A stretch of DNA of 64,000 nt from Fimbriimonadaceae bacterium (lineage in GTDB: Bacteria > Armatimonadota > Fimbriimonadia > Fimbriimonadales > Fimbriimonadaceae): positions 62,001-126,000 of the forward strand of contig JAHBTD010000002.1 of assembly GCA_019638775.1 (NCBI GenBank), written 5' to 3'. Made by a program: the position numbers and the translations under genes. Positions 44,107 to 53,257 of this stretch are shown piece after piece. Under the pieces are notes generated by a model. It did no database searches. It saw only the letters and a list, made by a program, of their open reading frames with translations, and was not told the origin of the DNA. Numbering within the stretch: position 1 is the stretch's first letter; the number at the start of each line of letters is the position of its first letter.

Positions 44107-45525
44107 ATGCCCAAGCTTCTCGGGATCGACATTGGCACATCTGGGACGAAAGCCGTTCTCATTGATGAACACGGCAAGGTTCTGAAGCAGGCCAGCGCCG
44201 AATATCCGATCTCGATTCCCCAGCCAGGATGGTCGGAACAGAACCCCGAAGATTGGTGGGCAGCGACGCAGGAGGTCATCGCTGGAATTGGCGACAAACC
44301 GGATGCAATCGGACTGACGGGACAGATGCACGGGGCTGTGTTTCTCGACGCTCAAGATGCGGTCATCCGCCCGGCGATACTTTGGAATGATCAGCGAACA
44401 ATCGCCGAGTGTGAGGAGATCGATGCTCGGGTTGGAAAGCAGAGGGTTAGGGAGATCACTTGCAACCCTCCGCTTACTGGATTTCAAGCCCCGAAGATTC
44501 TATGGCTGCGTAAGAACGAACCGGAGAGTTTCAGTCGCCTTCGCTCCGCATTGCTGCCCAAAGATTACGTTCGATTGATGTTAACGGGCAAGAAAGCCAC
44601 CGATGTCAGCGACGCGAGCGGAGTGGGGCTCTTTGATGTCGTTAATCGAACGTGGTCGCATGAGATGGCGAAGGCGCTCGACCTTGAAGATGGCCTATTT
44701 CCCCAAGTTTATGAATCTGACGAAATCACCGCGATGACGGCTGACGGTATAGCTGTCATTGCCGGCGGGGGCGATCAGGCTGCGGGAGCGGTTGGGACTG
44801 GTGCCGTAGCGCCAGGCGTAATCAGTCTGAGCTTGGGCACAAGCGGTGTTGTGTTTACAAGCCTCAAGAGGCCTGAATACGACCCTGAGGGAGCATCGCA
44901 TACTTTTGCTCACGCGAACCGAGAATGGCACGCCATGGGGGTGATGCTAAGCTGTGGGGGAGCCGTTCGTTGGTTCCGCGACACCATCGCAAGAGAGACC
45001 AGTTACGACAAGATCACCGAGTCGGCGATGCGCTCGAACGTCGGAGCGAACGGAGTTCGCTTCTTGCCTTATCTAACGGGAGAGAGATGTCCGCACAATG
45101 ACCCATCTGCGACGGGCTCATTCTCTGGGCTGCGAGTTGGATCAGGGCAAGAGGATATGGCTCGGGCTTTATTCGAAGGCGTCAGTTTTGGCCTGCTCGA
45201 AGGCTTCGAGGCTTTGCAGAAGCTAGGCGCGAACGCAGATATATTGAGAGTAATTGGCGGTGGAGCAAGAAGCAGCTTTTGGATGCAGCTCCTCGCCGAT
45301 GTCTTTCAGAAACCATGCGTCCGAGTCGCGGTTGACGAAGGCCCGGCGTTTGGCGCAGCAATTCTTGCTGGAGTGGGGATTGGCCTTTGGCCGAATGTGG
45401 CGCAGGCCTGTAAGGAAGTCGTACAGATTACGGATCGGTTTGAACCGAGTGGAGAAGACTATTCTCAGGCATACCGAAGCTACAAAGAACTCTATCGAAC
45501 TTTGAAGCCCTGGATGAAAGGCTAG
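44107..45525 (+). CDS. xylB: Xylulokinase
   Basis: 472 residues, FGGY-family sugar kinase. Phosphate motif GIDIGTSGTKAVL, LTGQMHGAVFLD (xylulokinase-type QMHG), RPAILWNDQRT, LSLGTSGVVFTS and GGGARSSFWMQLLADVF. It phosphorylates D-xylulose for the pentose phosphate pathway. No xylose isomerase or transporter is nearby. There is no Shine-Dalgarno; TACACT ends 7 bases before the ATG. Its stop TAG overlaps the convergent gene's stop within a CTAG palindrome. Confidence 0.93.
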   Translation: MPKLLGIDIGTSGTKAVLIDEHGKVLKQASAEYPISIPQPGWSEQNPEDWWAATQEVIAGIGDKPDAIGLTGQMHGAVFLDAQDAVIRPAILWNDQRTIAECEEIDARVGKQRVREITCNPPLTGFQAPKILWLRKNEPESFSRLRSALLPKDYVRLMLTGKKATDVSDASGVGLFDVVNRTWSHEMAKALDLEDGLFPQVYESDEITAMTADGIAVIAGGGDQAAGAVGTGAVAPGVISLSLGTSGVVFTSLKRPEYDPEGASHTFAHANREWHAMGVMLSCGGAVRWFRDTIARETSYDKITESAMRSNVGANGVRFLPYLTGERCPHNDPSATGSFSGLRVGSGQEDMARALFEGVSFGLLEGFEALQKLGANADILRVIGGGARSSFWMQLLADVFQKPCVRVAVDEGPAFGAAILAGVGIGLWPNVAQACKEVVQITDRFEPSGEDYSQAYRSYKELYRTLKPWMKG

Positions 45526-46082
45526 CTGCCGTCGCCCATCATTGCCGGTGAGAATTTGGTGCTTGGTGTGTGCGTGAGCTCACTCATCCTCAACAGGAAG
45601 AAGCCAACGGCATCGCCAAACTCAGCAACGGTGAGTGTGGGCTTTGAACCTGACACCAGCGGTGCAACCTTGCCGACCGCACCCCAGTTGACCAGCTTGC
45701 CCGCGACGGCCTTGATATTGGCGTCGTTCCCAAGCGTGAACTCTTTGGGGTCATAGGCTGTCATGTCGGGCGTAAATTTGAACTTGGGCCGACAAATTTC
45801 AAACAGTCGGTTCAGCTCTTTCAATAGTTCTGTTCGTTGAACGGCTTGGTCGTCGGCAGCGATCTTCGAGGTTCCTTTGACCGAGGAGTTATGGATGACC
45901 CGGCGGATCACACTTTCCATTCGTGCGATGATGGTTGAGGCTTCCCGGTGGGTCACAGGAGCATCGGTGGTCTTTACCACCTTGGTGGGTGAATCACCAA
46001 GCGTGCCCTGACTCCCTGCCACACAGGTCAGGAGCATCGCCAAAGCCGCGATTAACACCAGAATGCTTGCCCTCGTTTTCAT
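45522..46082 (-). CDS. Secreted protein of unknown function, 186 aa
   Basis: Signal peptide (MKTRASILVLIAALAMLLTCVAG), with a Cys that could be a poor lipobox. A mostly helical domain follows with HREASTIIARMESVIRRV and RTELLKELNRLFEI; the spacing of these segments loosely recalls S-layer-homology-like modules, but I do not claim the family. It converges with xylB (4-base overlap) and diverges from rsmG. Confidence 0.65.
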   Translation of the reverse strand: MKTRASILVLIAALAMLLTCVAGSQGTLGDSPTKVVKTTDAPVTHREASTIIARMESVIRRVIHNSSVKGTSKIAADDQAVQRTELLKELNRLFEICRPKFKFTPDMTAYDPKEFTLGNDANIKAVAGKLVNWGAVGKVAPLVSGSKPTLTVAEFGDAVGFFLLRMSELTHTPSTKFSPAMMGDGS

Positions 46083-46122
46083 TGCCCTTAGTTTACTGCC
46101 CTCTTCGTGCCATCATACGTCG

Positions 46123-46800
46123 GTGCTCGACCTTCGGTTAGATTCATGGCTTTCCGCTCTTTCCATTACGCTCGATGCGGATCAAAGGATGCATCTTGAG
46201 CGATTTGCCGAAGAACTTTATCGAGTGAACGCTTATTCCAACCTGACGCGCATCTCTGAGGAAGAGTTCGGTCTTCGTCACTTTTTGGATAGCGTCCTAT
46301 TCCATGACCTCATCCCAGAAGCAAGTTCCGTCCTTGATATTGGCACTGGTCCCGGCTTTCCAGCTTGGCCACTTGCCCTCGTGCGTCCCGATCTAAGGGT
46401 CACAGGGCTGGACTCCTCAGGGAAGATGTTGGGCTTTCTGCGCTCTCAGCCGCTGCCGAATCTGACTATCGTCGAAGCGAGGGCAGAGGATTGGGATGTC
46501 CGCGAGGCATTTGATGTTGTGACCGGGCGCGCCCTCGCACCGCTGCCGATCCAGCTTGAGCTTAGCGCTGCTTCTTGCCGCGTCGGTGGAGTCGTGATTC
46601 CGATGAGGACGGAATCGGACATGGAAACCATCTCATCACTCAATCCCGAACGAGTTGGGCTGAAGTTTGAGCGTTCGGAGACCAGAGTCCTCCCGGTTAT
46701 CGATGCGTCACGCGTGTTTCCGATCTATCGCAAAGTTTCCCCGACACCCAAGAACTTCCCGCGCAAATGGGCCGAGATCCGAAACAAGCCAATCGGGTGA
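46123..46800 (+). CDS. rsmG: 16S rRNA (guanine-527-N7)-methyltransferase
   Basis: About 225 residues. The family pattern is present: NLTRISEEEFGLRHFLDS, SAM loop VLDIGTGPGFPAWPLAL, GLDSSGKMLGFLR, VTGRALAPLP. Loss of RsmG gives low-level streptomycin resistance in other bacteria. GTG 46123 is chosen; an earlier in-frame start at 46063 would overlap the divergent gene and encode a spurious hydrophobic leader. No parA/parB genes are beside it, unlike many genomes. Confidence 0.93.
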   Translation: MLDLRLDSWLSALSITLDADQRMHLERFAEELYRVNAYSNLTRISEEEFGLRHFLDSVLFHDLIPEASSVLDIGTGPGFPAWPLALVRPDLRVTGLDSSGKMLGFLRSQPLPNLTIVEARAEDWDVREAFDVVTGRALAPLPIQLELSAASCRVGGVVIPMRTESDMETISSLNPERVGLKFERSETRVLPVIDASRVFPIYRKVSPTPKNFPRKWAEIRNKPIG

Positions 46801-46808
46801 GGGCTGGA

Positions 46809-46871
46809 GATTACTGATCGCCGATAGCTGATAGCTGATAGCTGATAGCTGATAGTTGATAGCTGATAGCC
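46809..46871. repeat. Heptamer array, 9 units
   Basis: GATTACT, GATCGCC, GATAGCT x4, GATAGTT, GATAGCT, GATAGCC. It is the most regular GATAGCT-type array and fills the gap between two convergent genes. Confidence 0.95.
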
Positions 46872-46875
46872 ACAC

Positions 46876-48735
46876 TCACTTCCGGACCCGGATCAAGCAA
46901 AGCTGGCTTCCCTCATAGACAACCTCTCCAAACTCCTTAACGCTCGCGAGGTTTGCGTTGGTGAGTCGGTTGAAGTCGGGGAATGCATCGGGCACGGGCG
47001 CCACGATGTAGTTTGCACGACTGTTGTTCAGAATCTCGGTGCGAAGGTTCTCCGGCGTTTGGCTCAGGAAAAACGCAGTGGCTTCGCTGCGTCTCAAACC
47101 GTAATCTGGCGTTTCGCTCCAGTGCCCAGCGTACGAATAAGCTCCCGCAAATCCGCTTAAGACTGGGTTGAGGTCCGGGAGATAGACGATGCCAAAAGAG
47201 TCGGGTTTCTCACCGGAGAGATAGATGCCCGGCATCGCAAGCACGATCTTCCGAGACGCTTTATCTTCATCAAGGAGCTTAATGATTCGCTGCGCATCAG
47301 GCGTCAGGTAGACCGGTTGAAGGGTAGTTCGGGACACATCATTCCTGATGTAGAGCATCTCGCGCTGAAGCCACAGTACCGAAGATGCGCAGACAGCGAC
47401 AATCCCTAAGCTTCCGAGCATGTTACGAATGCCTTTGTCGCGATCCTTGAGGAGAATGTACAGACCGTAGCCAGCCAGAATGCCCCAGGGAACGCTCAGT
47501 CCCATCGTAAGCTTGCGTTGGAATAAAGCCGGGAAGTAGGGTGCGACAAGCCCCACGACTGCCCAAGCCGTCATCAGATTCCACACGCGATTCTTGCCGG
47601 AGAGCAACACGCAAGCAGCAATCGCTCCGATGAGGGTGATGGCGAAGGCGGGCCATCCCATCCAATACTCGTCTTTGAGGTGGCTCCCTGAGGCCACAAT
47701 CAGGATCACAAGTCCGACGACGATCAGAGTAAATCCGGCTTTGCGCTTCATCCCCGGGCTCTCCTCTTCACCGTCGCCTTTGAAAAACGCGACGAGAGAC
47801 AGCGCTACAAGCGGCAAGTACCCAAGCAGGATTTGGCGAAAGTTCTGGGTGTATGTCCCAGTCGCGGCACGAGCTTGAAACACGGCATCGTTTTGCAGAA
47901 CGTGCATAAACCATAGGGCCGCCGGAATCGCGCCAAGACCGATCACAAAGACTCTTAGCGCCCAAATGCCAGTGAGTTGCTTTTGAGCCAGGAGCATGAG
48001 TGCAAAGGTAATCAGCACAAAGAAAACGAGCAGTACGTCGTAGCTGTGAATATTCATCAACAGCCCAAAGCACACAGACCCCCATATCGCGGGTTTCCAA
48101 CTCTCGCTTGAAGCTAAAACAGCGTGGAGAACCGCTAGGATCAAGCATAGACTGGCCATAAAGAGGGCGTTGGTCAACATCGACGGGAAGACAAATCCCT
48201 CGGGCTGCCAAACGTCGCTTGGGAGTTTGCTGAGGAGGAATCCTGCAAGCGGTGAGCCCTCGGGGCGCACGATCGCCGACCCGAAGTTGTGCCAGATCGC
48301 ATAGCCGACCCCCGCTCCAAACACGGTGATAAAGAGCGTGAGTTTGATGAAGTATCCGTTCTCGGAGATGCGGGAGACGAGCCCGTACAATAGCCAAACC
48401 GCCAGCCCACTAAAAAGCGCCTTTGCGATGGCGCATGCCCACGGTATGCCGACGATTTTTGCGAACAGCCCAAGGACAAAAAAGAGAAGGTGGACGGTTA
48501 GACCCGGTTGGTCGTCGACGGCAAAACGGTTGTCCATCAAGAAATGACCATCCATCGCCTGGTGCATCCAGGCTGAGTAGACCATATGGTCATCTGTGTT
48601 GAACTGGAACCCTAAGTACTCGGTTCCGGCAGGCTGCTGGACCAACCCATACAAAAACGGCAGCAAGCTAAGCGCTGCCGCAATGCCGCTCAGAAGGAGC
48701 GCAAACCGTCTACATGCCGCCGTCTGTTCGTTCAA
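46876..48735 (-). CDS. Polytopic membrane protein, GT-C glycosyltransferase-like
   Basis: 619 residues with about 12-13 membrane helices and a soluble C-terminal domain of about 130 residues. The first periplasmic loop has FNTDDHMVYSAWMHQAMDG, an acidic pair after helix 1 as in GT-C enzymes that use polyprenyl-linked sugars. The call is structural; no close family is recognised. TTG start at 48735 without a clear ribosome site. Its upstream neighbour ends 14 bases away, so the two may be co-transcribed. Confidence 0.65.
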   Translation of the reverse strand: MNEQTAACRRFALLLSGIAAALSLLPFLYGLVQQPAGTEYLGFQFNTDDHMVYSAWMHQAMDGHFLMDNRFAVDDQPGLTVHLLFFVLGLFAKIVGIPWACAIAKALFSGLAVWLLYGLVSRISENGYFIKLTLFITVFGAGVGYAIWHNFGSAIVRPEGSPLAGFLLSKLPSDVWQPEGFVFPSMLTNALFMASLCLILAVLHAVLASSESWKPAIWGSVCFGLLMNIHSYDVLLVFFVLITFALMLLAQKQLTGIWALRVFVIGLGAIPAALWFMHVLQNDAVFQARAATGTYTQNFRQILLGYLPLVALSLVAFFKGDGEEESPGMKRKAGFTLIVVGLVILIVASGSHLKDEYWMGWPAFAITLIGAIAACVLLSGKNRVWNLMTAWAVVGLVAPYFPALFQRKLTMGLSVPWGILAGYGLYILLKDRDKGIRNMLGSLGIVAVCASSVLWLQREMLYIRNDVSRTTLQPVYLTPDAQRIIKLLDEDKASRKIVLAMPGIYLSGEKPDSFGIVYLPDLNPVLSGFAGAYSYAGHWSETPDYGLRRSEATAFFLSQTPENLRTEILNNSRANYIVAPVPDAFPDFNRLTNANLASVKEFGEVVYEGSQLCLIRVRK

Positions 48736-48749
48736 AGGGTTGTGCGAGC

Positions 48750-49127
48750 TTACTTCGGAATTGGGCGGCCCATGCTACGGTAAATGTCTTCAATCGTCTT
48801 TATCCACCTTGTAGCCTTTTCGTTTTTGGGGTCGGCCTGCTTAACCACACGGAAAATCTTCAAGGCATGCGGATACATCTGTTTTGGCTCGATCCAATCC
48901 GCCTTCATGATCATCTCAGCGTAGGTGTTGCCCGTCTCGGCAAGCTCTTTTATCGCCGATGCAGATTTGGGGTTTTTGTAGTAGGTCTGCTTCACGGTCG
49001 CAAAGTACTTCGCAACTTTGGCGACCTCCTCTTTCGTGGGCTTTGCGTTTTCTGTCTTTTGTGCAAAAGCCGCGCTCATGCCGATTGTGGCGAGCAGTAC
49101 AAGAACGAGTCCAAGCTTCCTCAACAT
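48750..49127 (-). CDS. Small secreted helical protein
   Basis: 125 residues. Signal peptide ending AAFAQ, then a helical, TPR-like domain (EEVAKVAKYFATVKQTYY, PHALKIFRVVKQADPKNEKA). Function unknown. It lies between the DUF4350 gene and the GT-C-like gene on the same strand. Confidence 0.7.
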   Translation of the reverse strand: MLRKLGLVLVLLATIGMSAAFAQKTENAKPTKEEVAKVAKYFATVKQTYYKNPKSASAIKELAETGNTYAEMIMKADWIEPKQMYPHALKIFRVVKQADPKNEKATRWIKTIEDIYRSMGRPIPK

Positions 49128-49173
49128 ACTCTTACTATACTGATTTTGGGCTTCGATTGTCGGGCCAGGGTCG

Positions 49174-50421
49174 TCAGCTTCGTTTCCGCTTTCTCAACGG
49201 CTGCTTTGGCATTCGTCCAAGAAAATCCTCGACTTCGCGTTGCAAGACCTTCGCGGCATTGACGCTCTCGTGCTCTGGTCCGCGCTCCTTGCACATAGCC
49301 TGTACCGTGGCAAACGCCTTCGCTAATGAGTCTGGAATGAGCTTATTGCGTTCGGCGGGGCCTGCCTCGGACGGCAGCTTGAGCTTTGATCGGACCTGGC
49401 GGTCGTACTCTTCGTAGATCGCGGTGAGTCCAATGTGGTTGGCCTTTGCCCGTGCGTAGGTCTCCCCAAGTGCATCGACCAACTCCCTTGTGCCGGACTG
49501 TCTGGTACGGCGCTCCTCGGCGAGGCCAAATCGCACCGCTCCAAAGACGATAAGCAGAATAAAGAGAAAGACGATCTGTGTCCAGATACCCGCTGCCCAG
49601 GGACCGATCATTGCGAAGATGCTCGGGTCGGTGGCGTTGCCGATTGTAGCTTCCAGGAAGATAATCTTTTTGCTCTTCAGCGCTCCATTGGCCACCAGAC
49701 TGAGAACGTACTTTGCGTTGTCCTGCGAGTCGATGAATCGGTTTGTGAATGCCAAGCCGTCGTACGCCTCGACGATCGTCGATTGTCCGAGTTTGCCCAT
49801 TGTGGCGTACGGGTTTTCGGTTAGCGGGTTCGTCCAAATCTTGATGGCGTCGTCTGCATCCATGCCAGCGGGATAGGGGCCATAGTCGCTCTTGGTGGAG
49901 GAAACCAAGTAAGTCGTGCCGTTCATCGCCTTAATCTTGGTCGGGCCCTCAAGCCCCATCCGACTTGCGGAGTGGAACCCTCGCGGCAGCCACACGAGCA
50001 GCACATTCGCGCCAGATTTCACGACGGGCACGAGTGGACGGACTTTTTCTTTGCGCCTCTCCTCCCAATCTTCCGTAGCGTATCTTGCCCTTTCATCGCC
50101 TGAGCCGTCTTCGGCGTCGACGATCTTCTTGGGCGGATCGAGCAGCGATGAGTCGTCAAGTATGGAGATGCTGTCTTGGACGAGGAAAGCGATGTAGAGT
50201 GCCTCTGGGTCCGGCTTGGCGAGGTTGGTTGTTTCGACGTGAACATCGTAGCCTTGGCTCTCAAGCAGCTCACGAAAAGCCCGCACTCCGCTTGGTGTGT
50301 ACGACGATGCACTTGGGAAAGAGTCGTTGTCTTGCTTTCCCAAGCTCATCAGAACCGCCGTGATGACCAACAGGCCAAGCATGGTCCACGCATACCCCAT
50401 CCAGTTTCGCTGTTTCTTCAT
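49174..50421 (-). CDS. DUF4350-domain membrane protein
   Basis: 415 residues. N-terminal membrane helix, then SSYTPSGVRAFRELLESQGYDV, the DUF4350 hallmark. A GATase-like extracytoplasmic domain follows (VLLVWLPRGF region), then a second helix near residue 285, and a cytoplasmic end with RQSGTRELVDALGETYARAKA. The ATG at 50421 gives an ATGA overlap with the DUF4129 gene upstream. Such genes usually sit with moxR and DUF58 genes, which are not in view. Confidence 0.82.
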   Translation of the reverse strand: MKKQRNWMGYAWTMLGLLVITAVLMSLGKQDNDSFPSASSYTPSGVRAFRELLESQGYDVHVETTNLAKPDPEALYIAFLVQDSISILDDSSLLDPPKKIVDAEDGSGDERARYATEDWEERRKEKVRPLVPVVKSGANVLLVWLPRGFHSASRMGLEGPTKIKAMNGTTYLVSSTKSDYGPYPAGMDADDAIKIWTNPLTENPYATMGKLGQSTIVEAYDGLAFTNRFIDSQDNAKYVLSLVANGALKSKKIIFLEATIGNATDPSIFAMIGPWAAGIWTQIVFLFILLIVFGAVRFGLAEERRTRQSGTRELVDALGETYARAKANHIGLTAIYEEYDRQVRSKLKLPSEAGPAERNKLIPDSLAKAFATVQAMCKERGPEHESVNAAKVLQREVEDFLGRMPKQPLRKRKRS

Positions 50422-51386
50422 GCTGCCTTTGAAGCCTCCAGCTTTTGCGTGATGTCCTGATACCAAGCCCGAAAGTGGCCAACGTCAATGAGTCCGTCTA
50501 CTCGGAACCCATACCAAACTTGGTCAAACTTCCTTGTTGCAGGTTCAAAATCGAGTCCTGATGGGAGTCGTGGGCTCTTGCGGATGCGCGCTAGGTGCTC
50601 CCAGTTCGTCTCTCCACGCTCAAACCGAGCCACACCGTACTCGTCAAATTTGAGCAGGCTGGCAAGATAAAGCGCGCGAACGGCCTCACGATAACGACCT
50701 TGTGCAGCAAGTTCGTCGGCTTGTTGAAGCCACTCGTCCAGAGTTCTTTCCGGCTCGTCGTCTTCAAGCATGGCCTTCGCCTTTCGCTTGAGCCCGGACT
50801 TCCAGCGTGCATGTCGCAACGCAAGCGCGATGAAGTAGAGAAGTATGGCGGCGAGGATGCCGATGACCAAATAGATGAGGAGCCGCCCGAGATCGCCTAA
50901 GCCCCCCGTATTGACATTTGGAGCGTTGATGTTTGCTTGGGGACGTCTGCGAAACAGGTCGGCAATCCGCTCGAATGCCTTGCCCATCCAGTTAGAGCTG
51001 TCTTGAAGTCCGGAGTCCTTATAAAGTGGGTTTTTCTTGATCGTCGATGCCTGCTCTTTTGGCGAATCCTTTGACTCTTGCGGCTTCTGTGCAAGTTTTT
51101 GGCGCAGCTCCAGACGCTCGATCAGCCCTTCTCTCGTTTTGTCATCGGGCTCGCTGTCGCCGTCGATGGCGTCCTGAAAGTAGTACTCCAGGCTTTCATC
51201 GACGAGCTTGGCGCTGTTAAGGTCCGTGTATATCGCGTCGTAGTCGTCCGCAGTCTTGGCAACTTTAGCTTTGTCGATCGCCTTTTGATATGCATCCTGT
51301 CCAAATGCAACGGCGCACAGGCTAAAGCTCAAAACGACTGCGACGATCGGCGCGCCAAACATCTTGGGCCAACGCTTCAATGTCAA
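50418..51386 (-). CDS. DUF4129-domain membrane protein
   Basis: 322 residues. Signal peptide, a helical extracytoplasmic region, one membrane helix (about 170-192), then the cytoplasmic DUF4129 domain with QGRYREAVRALYLASLLKFDE and FDQVWYGFRV. TTG start at 51386 with GGGAGGGAT upstream, 65 bases inside the previous gene. It works in an unknown membrane process, often tied to MoxR ATPases or transglutaminases. Confidence 0.82.
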   Translation of the reverse strand: MTLKRWPKMFGAPIVAVVLSFSLCAVAFGQDAYQKAIDKAKVAKTADDYDAIYTDLNSAKLVDESLEYYFQDAIDGDSEPDDKTREGLIERLELRQKLAQKPQESKDSPKEQASTIKKNPLYKDSGLQDSSNWMGKAFERIADLFRRRPQANINAPNVNTGGLGDLGRLLIYLVIGILAAILLYFIALALRHARWKSGLKRKAKAMLEDDEPERTLDEWLQQADELAAQGRYREAVRALYLASLLKFDEYGVARFERGETNWEHLARIRKSPRLPSGLDFEPATRKFDQVWYGFRVDGLIDVGHFRAWYQDITQKLEASKAA

Positions 51387-52365
51387 ATCCCTCCCATCGA
51401 ATTCGTCGTTCGTAGTAGAGCACCGTGGTCGTGGTGCACCAAACCGGTATCAGCGTCCATAAGGCAAGGTAGAGCGGTATCAAACCCGTGGCCTGAGAAA
51501 ACACAGCGCCCACCGCGCTTCCAGCCTCGGCGTTTAAGAATGCTTCTCCTGCCGGGACAAGCGACGCTAAGGCGCTATAGCCAAGGAACAGAATGAGCAG
51601 CAAAAAGCTCATCAAGATGTAAAGCGGCAAGATCGTGTTGTAGCCGGAGGGAACGTAGGCCGATCCCTTCATCAACTGAACGCTTCGCTTAGAGGCTTTC
51701 CAGGGAGACAGCCCTTCCATCACGGCAATCGGAATGGTGAGTGCGTGTCGGCCCGCCACGAATGGCAACGCCAACAAGCCGATAATGAGCGCGAAAATCG
51801 TCAACAAGGAGATAAAGCCAGCCGTCAAATTGGATTCTTCGGTATTCGTGGCAACCATCGCGCTCATCATCATGAATAGCCCCGATAAGATGAGCGCACC
51901 AAAGCAAAGGATGGTTTCAAAGAAAACTACACCAAACATTCGCGGCAGGATCCTTCGTGCCGTTTCGCGAATGGTCTGCGCGTTGGGAATGTTTCCCAGC
52001 ATGAAGTCGGACACGAGCTGCACGATCACGAGGCTTGAGTACGTCACCCCAAACACAAGCAAGGGTGCGCCAATCCCAACCGCCATGAGAAGTGTGACAA
52101 ACGCCTCGCCGACCTGGGCATTAATGTTGTCCCCAGCCTGAGTGGTGGTTAATCCGGGCAGGGCGTAGAAGAAGACGAACGCAAATGCAGCAAGGCAAAA
52201 CAGCGTTGAAACCGCAGTCATTTGCAGGATGTTTCGGCCAAGGTTTTGATAAACCCGCATCGCCATATCCATCACCTCGCTTGAATTCATTGGCCTCAGG
52301 CGTGCTCGCTTTTCTAGGCGAGACGTCCTGGACTGCAGGTAACGGGTGAGCGGGTTGCTCGTCAC
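51322..52365 (-). CDS. Polytopic membrane protein upstream of DUF4129 gene
   Basis: 347 residues with about 6 membrane helices and cytoplasmic ends. The later half (FVAGRHALTIPIAVMEGLSPWKASKRS) has the helix-amphipathic pattern of the glycerophosphodiesterase-type membrane domain or DUF4013-like proteins. GTG start. It is the first gene of the three-gene set ending at 49174, with large overlaps between genes. Confidence 0.7.
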   Translation of the reverse strand: MTSNPLTRYLQSRTSRLEKRARLRPMNSSEVMDMAMRVYQNLGRNILQMTAVSTLFCLAAFAFVFFYALPGLTTTQAGDNINAQVGEAFVTLLMAVGIGAPLLVFGVTYSSLVIVQLVSDFMLGNIPNAQTIRETARRILPRMFGVVFFETILCFGALILSGLFMMMSAMVATNTEESNLTAGFISLLTIFALIIGLLALPFVAGRHALTIPIAVMEGLSPWKASKRSVQLMKGSAYVPSGYNTILPLYILMSFLLLILFLGYSALASLVPAGEAFLNAEAGSAVGAVFSQATGLIPLYLALWTLIPVWCTTTTVLYYERRIRWEGFDIEALAQDVWRADRRSRFEL

Positions 52366-52489
52366 AATCGAGAGTTTAGCGGATTTTGGGACTTCTTAGC
52401 GATTGGGAACGCTAAGGTTTTATTGTTCGTCCTTGAAGGTCGTGCCCAACGACCCGGTACCGCTTCAAACAAGGAGATAAAATTAGACC

Positions 52490-53206
52490 ATGACTGCACT
52501 GATCGCTCTATCCACCATCGCGTTCGTCGGGGTTGCCGATCCCGATGTGGACGATATCGTCCAGCCCAAGTTTCAGGACGTGCAATACACAACCAAGGTT
52601 ATCAAGCCAAACTTTGCCGAGCTAAGCAAGATCGACGATGACTTTGGAAAGCAATACCGCTTTGACGAAATGCAGGTGGCGCTCAAGGAGCCCTATAAGT
52701 TGAGGCTTGAGACGAAAATCAATGAAGCCACAGTGCAATTGATCCAGAACAAGTACAAGGTCACCTACCGGATTCCCCGAAACAACTTCACGAATACGCA
52801 GGACCTTGAGAAGTCGATCGGCCGCTTGCAGACGATCATGGAGTACGGCATCGTGACACCTTCAGTCGTGAAAGATATCTTTGATGCCAAGTACGTTCGC
52901 ACCGACCGGGCAACGGGCGACTATGTTTTTGACCTGACCTACAAGGCACGATTTGACAACACATCTCGGCATCGAATCTGGGTTGACCCTGACAAGAGGT
53001 ATGTGACCAAGCGAGAGTGGTGGGGGCAGGGAAGCCGCCCGCGAATGAAGGCAATCTTCATCTATGAAGAGCCGGTCAACAGCGGTGGCGTTTGGGTTCC
53101 GAGCAAAGCGACGGTTCGCAATGTGGACAACAAGGTTGCAGCAACCACGATGAGCACGAACGTCAAGATCAATCAGGGCATCTCTGACAGTCTGTTCGGG
53201 AAGTGA
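52490..53206 (+). CDS. Exported protein, possibly LolA-like fold
   Basis: 238 residues. A short N-terminal hydrophobic segment ending in an Ala region (STIAFVGVADP) is followed by beta-rich sequence. RFDEMQVALKEPYKLRLETK, RHRIWVDPDKRYVTKREWW and YEEPVNSGGVWVPSKATV recall outer-membrane-lipoprotein-sorting proteins. The match is by pattern only. AAGGAGATA lies 12 bases before the ATG. It is divergent from the membrane-protein operon. Confidence 0.6.
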   Translation: MTALIALSTIAFVGVADPDVDDIVQPKFQDVQYTTKVIKPNFAELSKIDDDFGKQYRFDEMQVALKEPYKLRLETKINEATVQLIQNKYKVTYRIPRNNFTNTQDLEKSIGRLQTIMEYGIVTPSVVKDIFDAKYVRTDRATGDYVFDLTYKARFDNTSRHRIWVDPDKRYVTKREWWGQGSRPRMKAIFIYEEPVNSGGVWVPSKATVRNVDNKVAATTMSTNVKINQGISDSLFGK

Positions 53207-53253
53207 TTGATCAGCTATTGGCTGCCAGCGATCATCATTTTGATAGCTGATAG
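53205..53253. repeat. Heptamer array, 7 units
   Basis: GATTGAT, CAGCTAT, TGGCTGC, CAGCGAT, CATCATT, TTGATAG, CTGATAG. The first unit includes the last bases of the stop codon of the upstream gene; the array ends 5 bases before the trpE stop. Confidence 0.7.
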
Positions 53254-53257
53254 CTCT

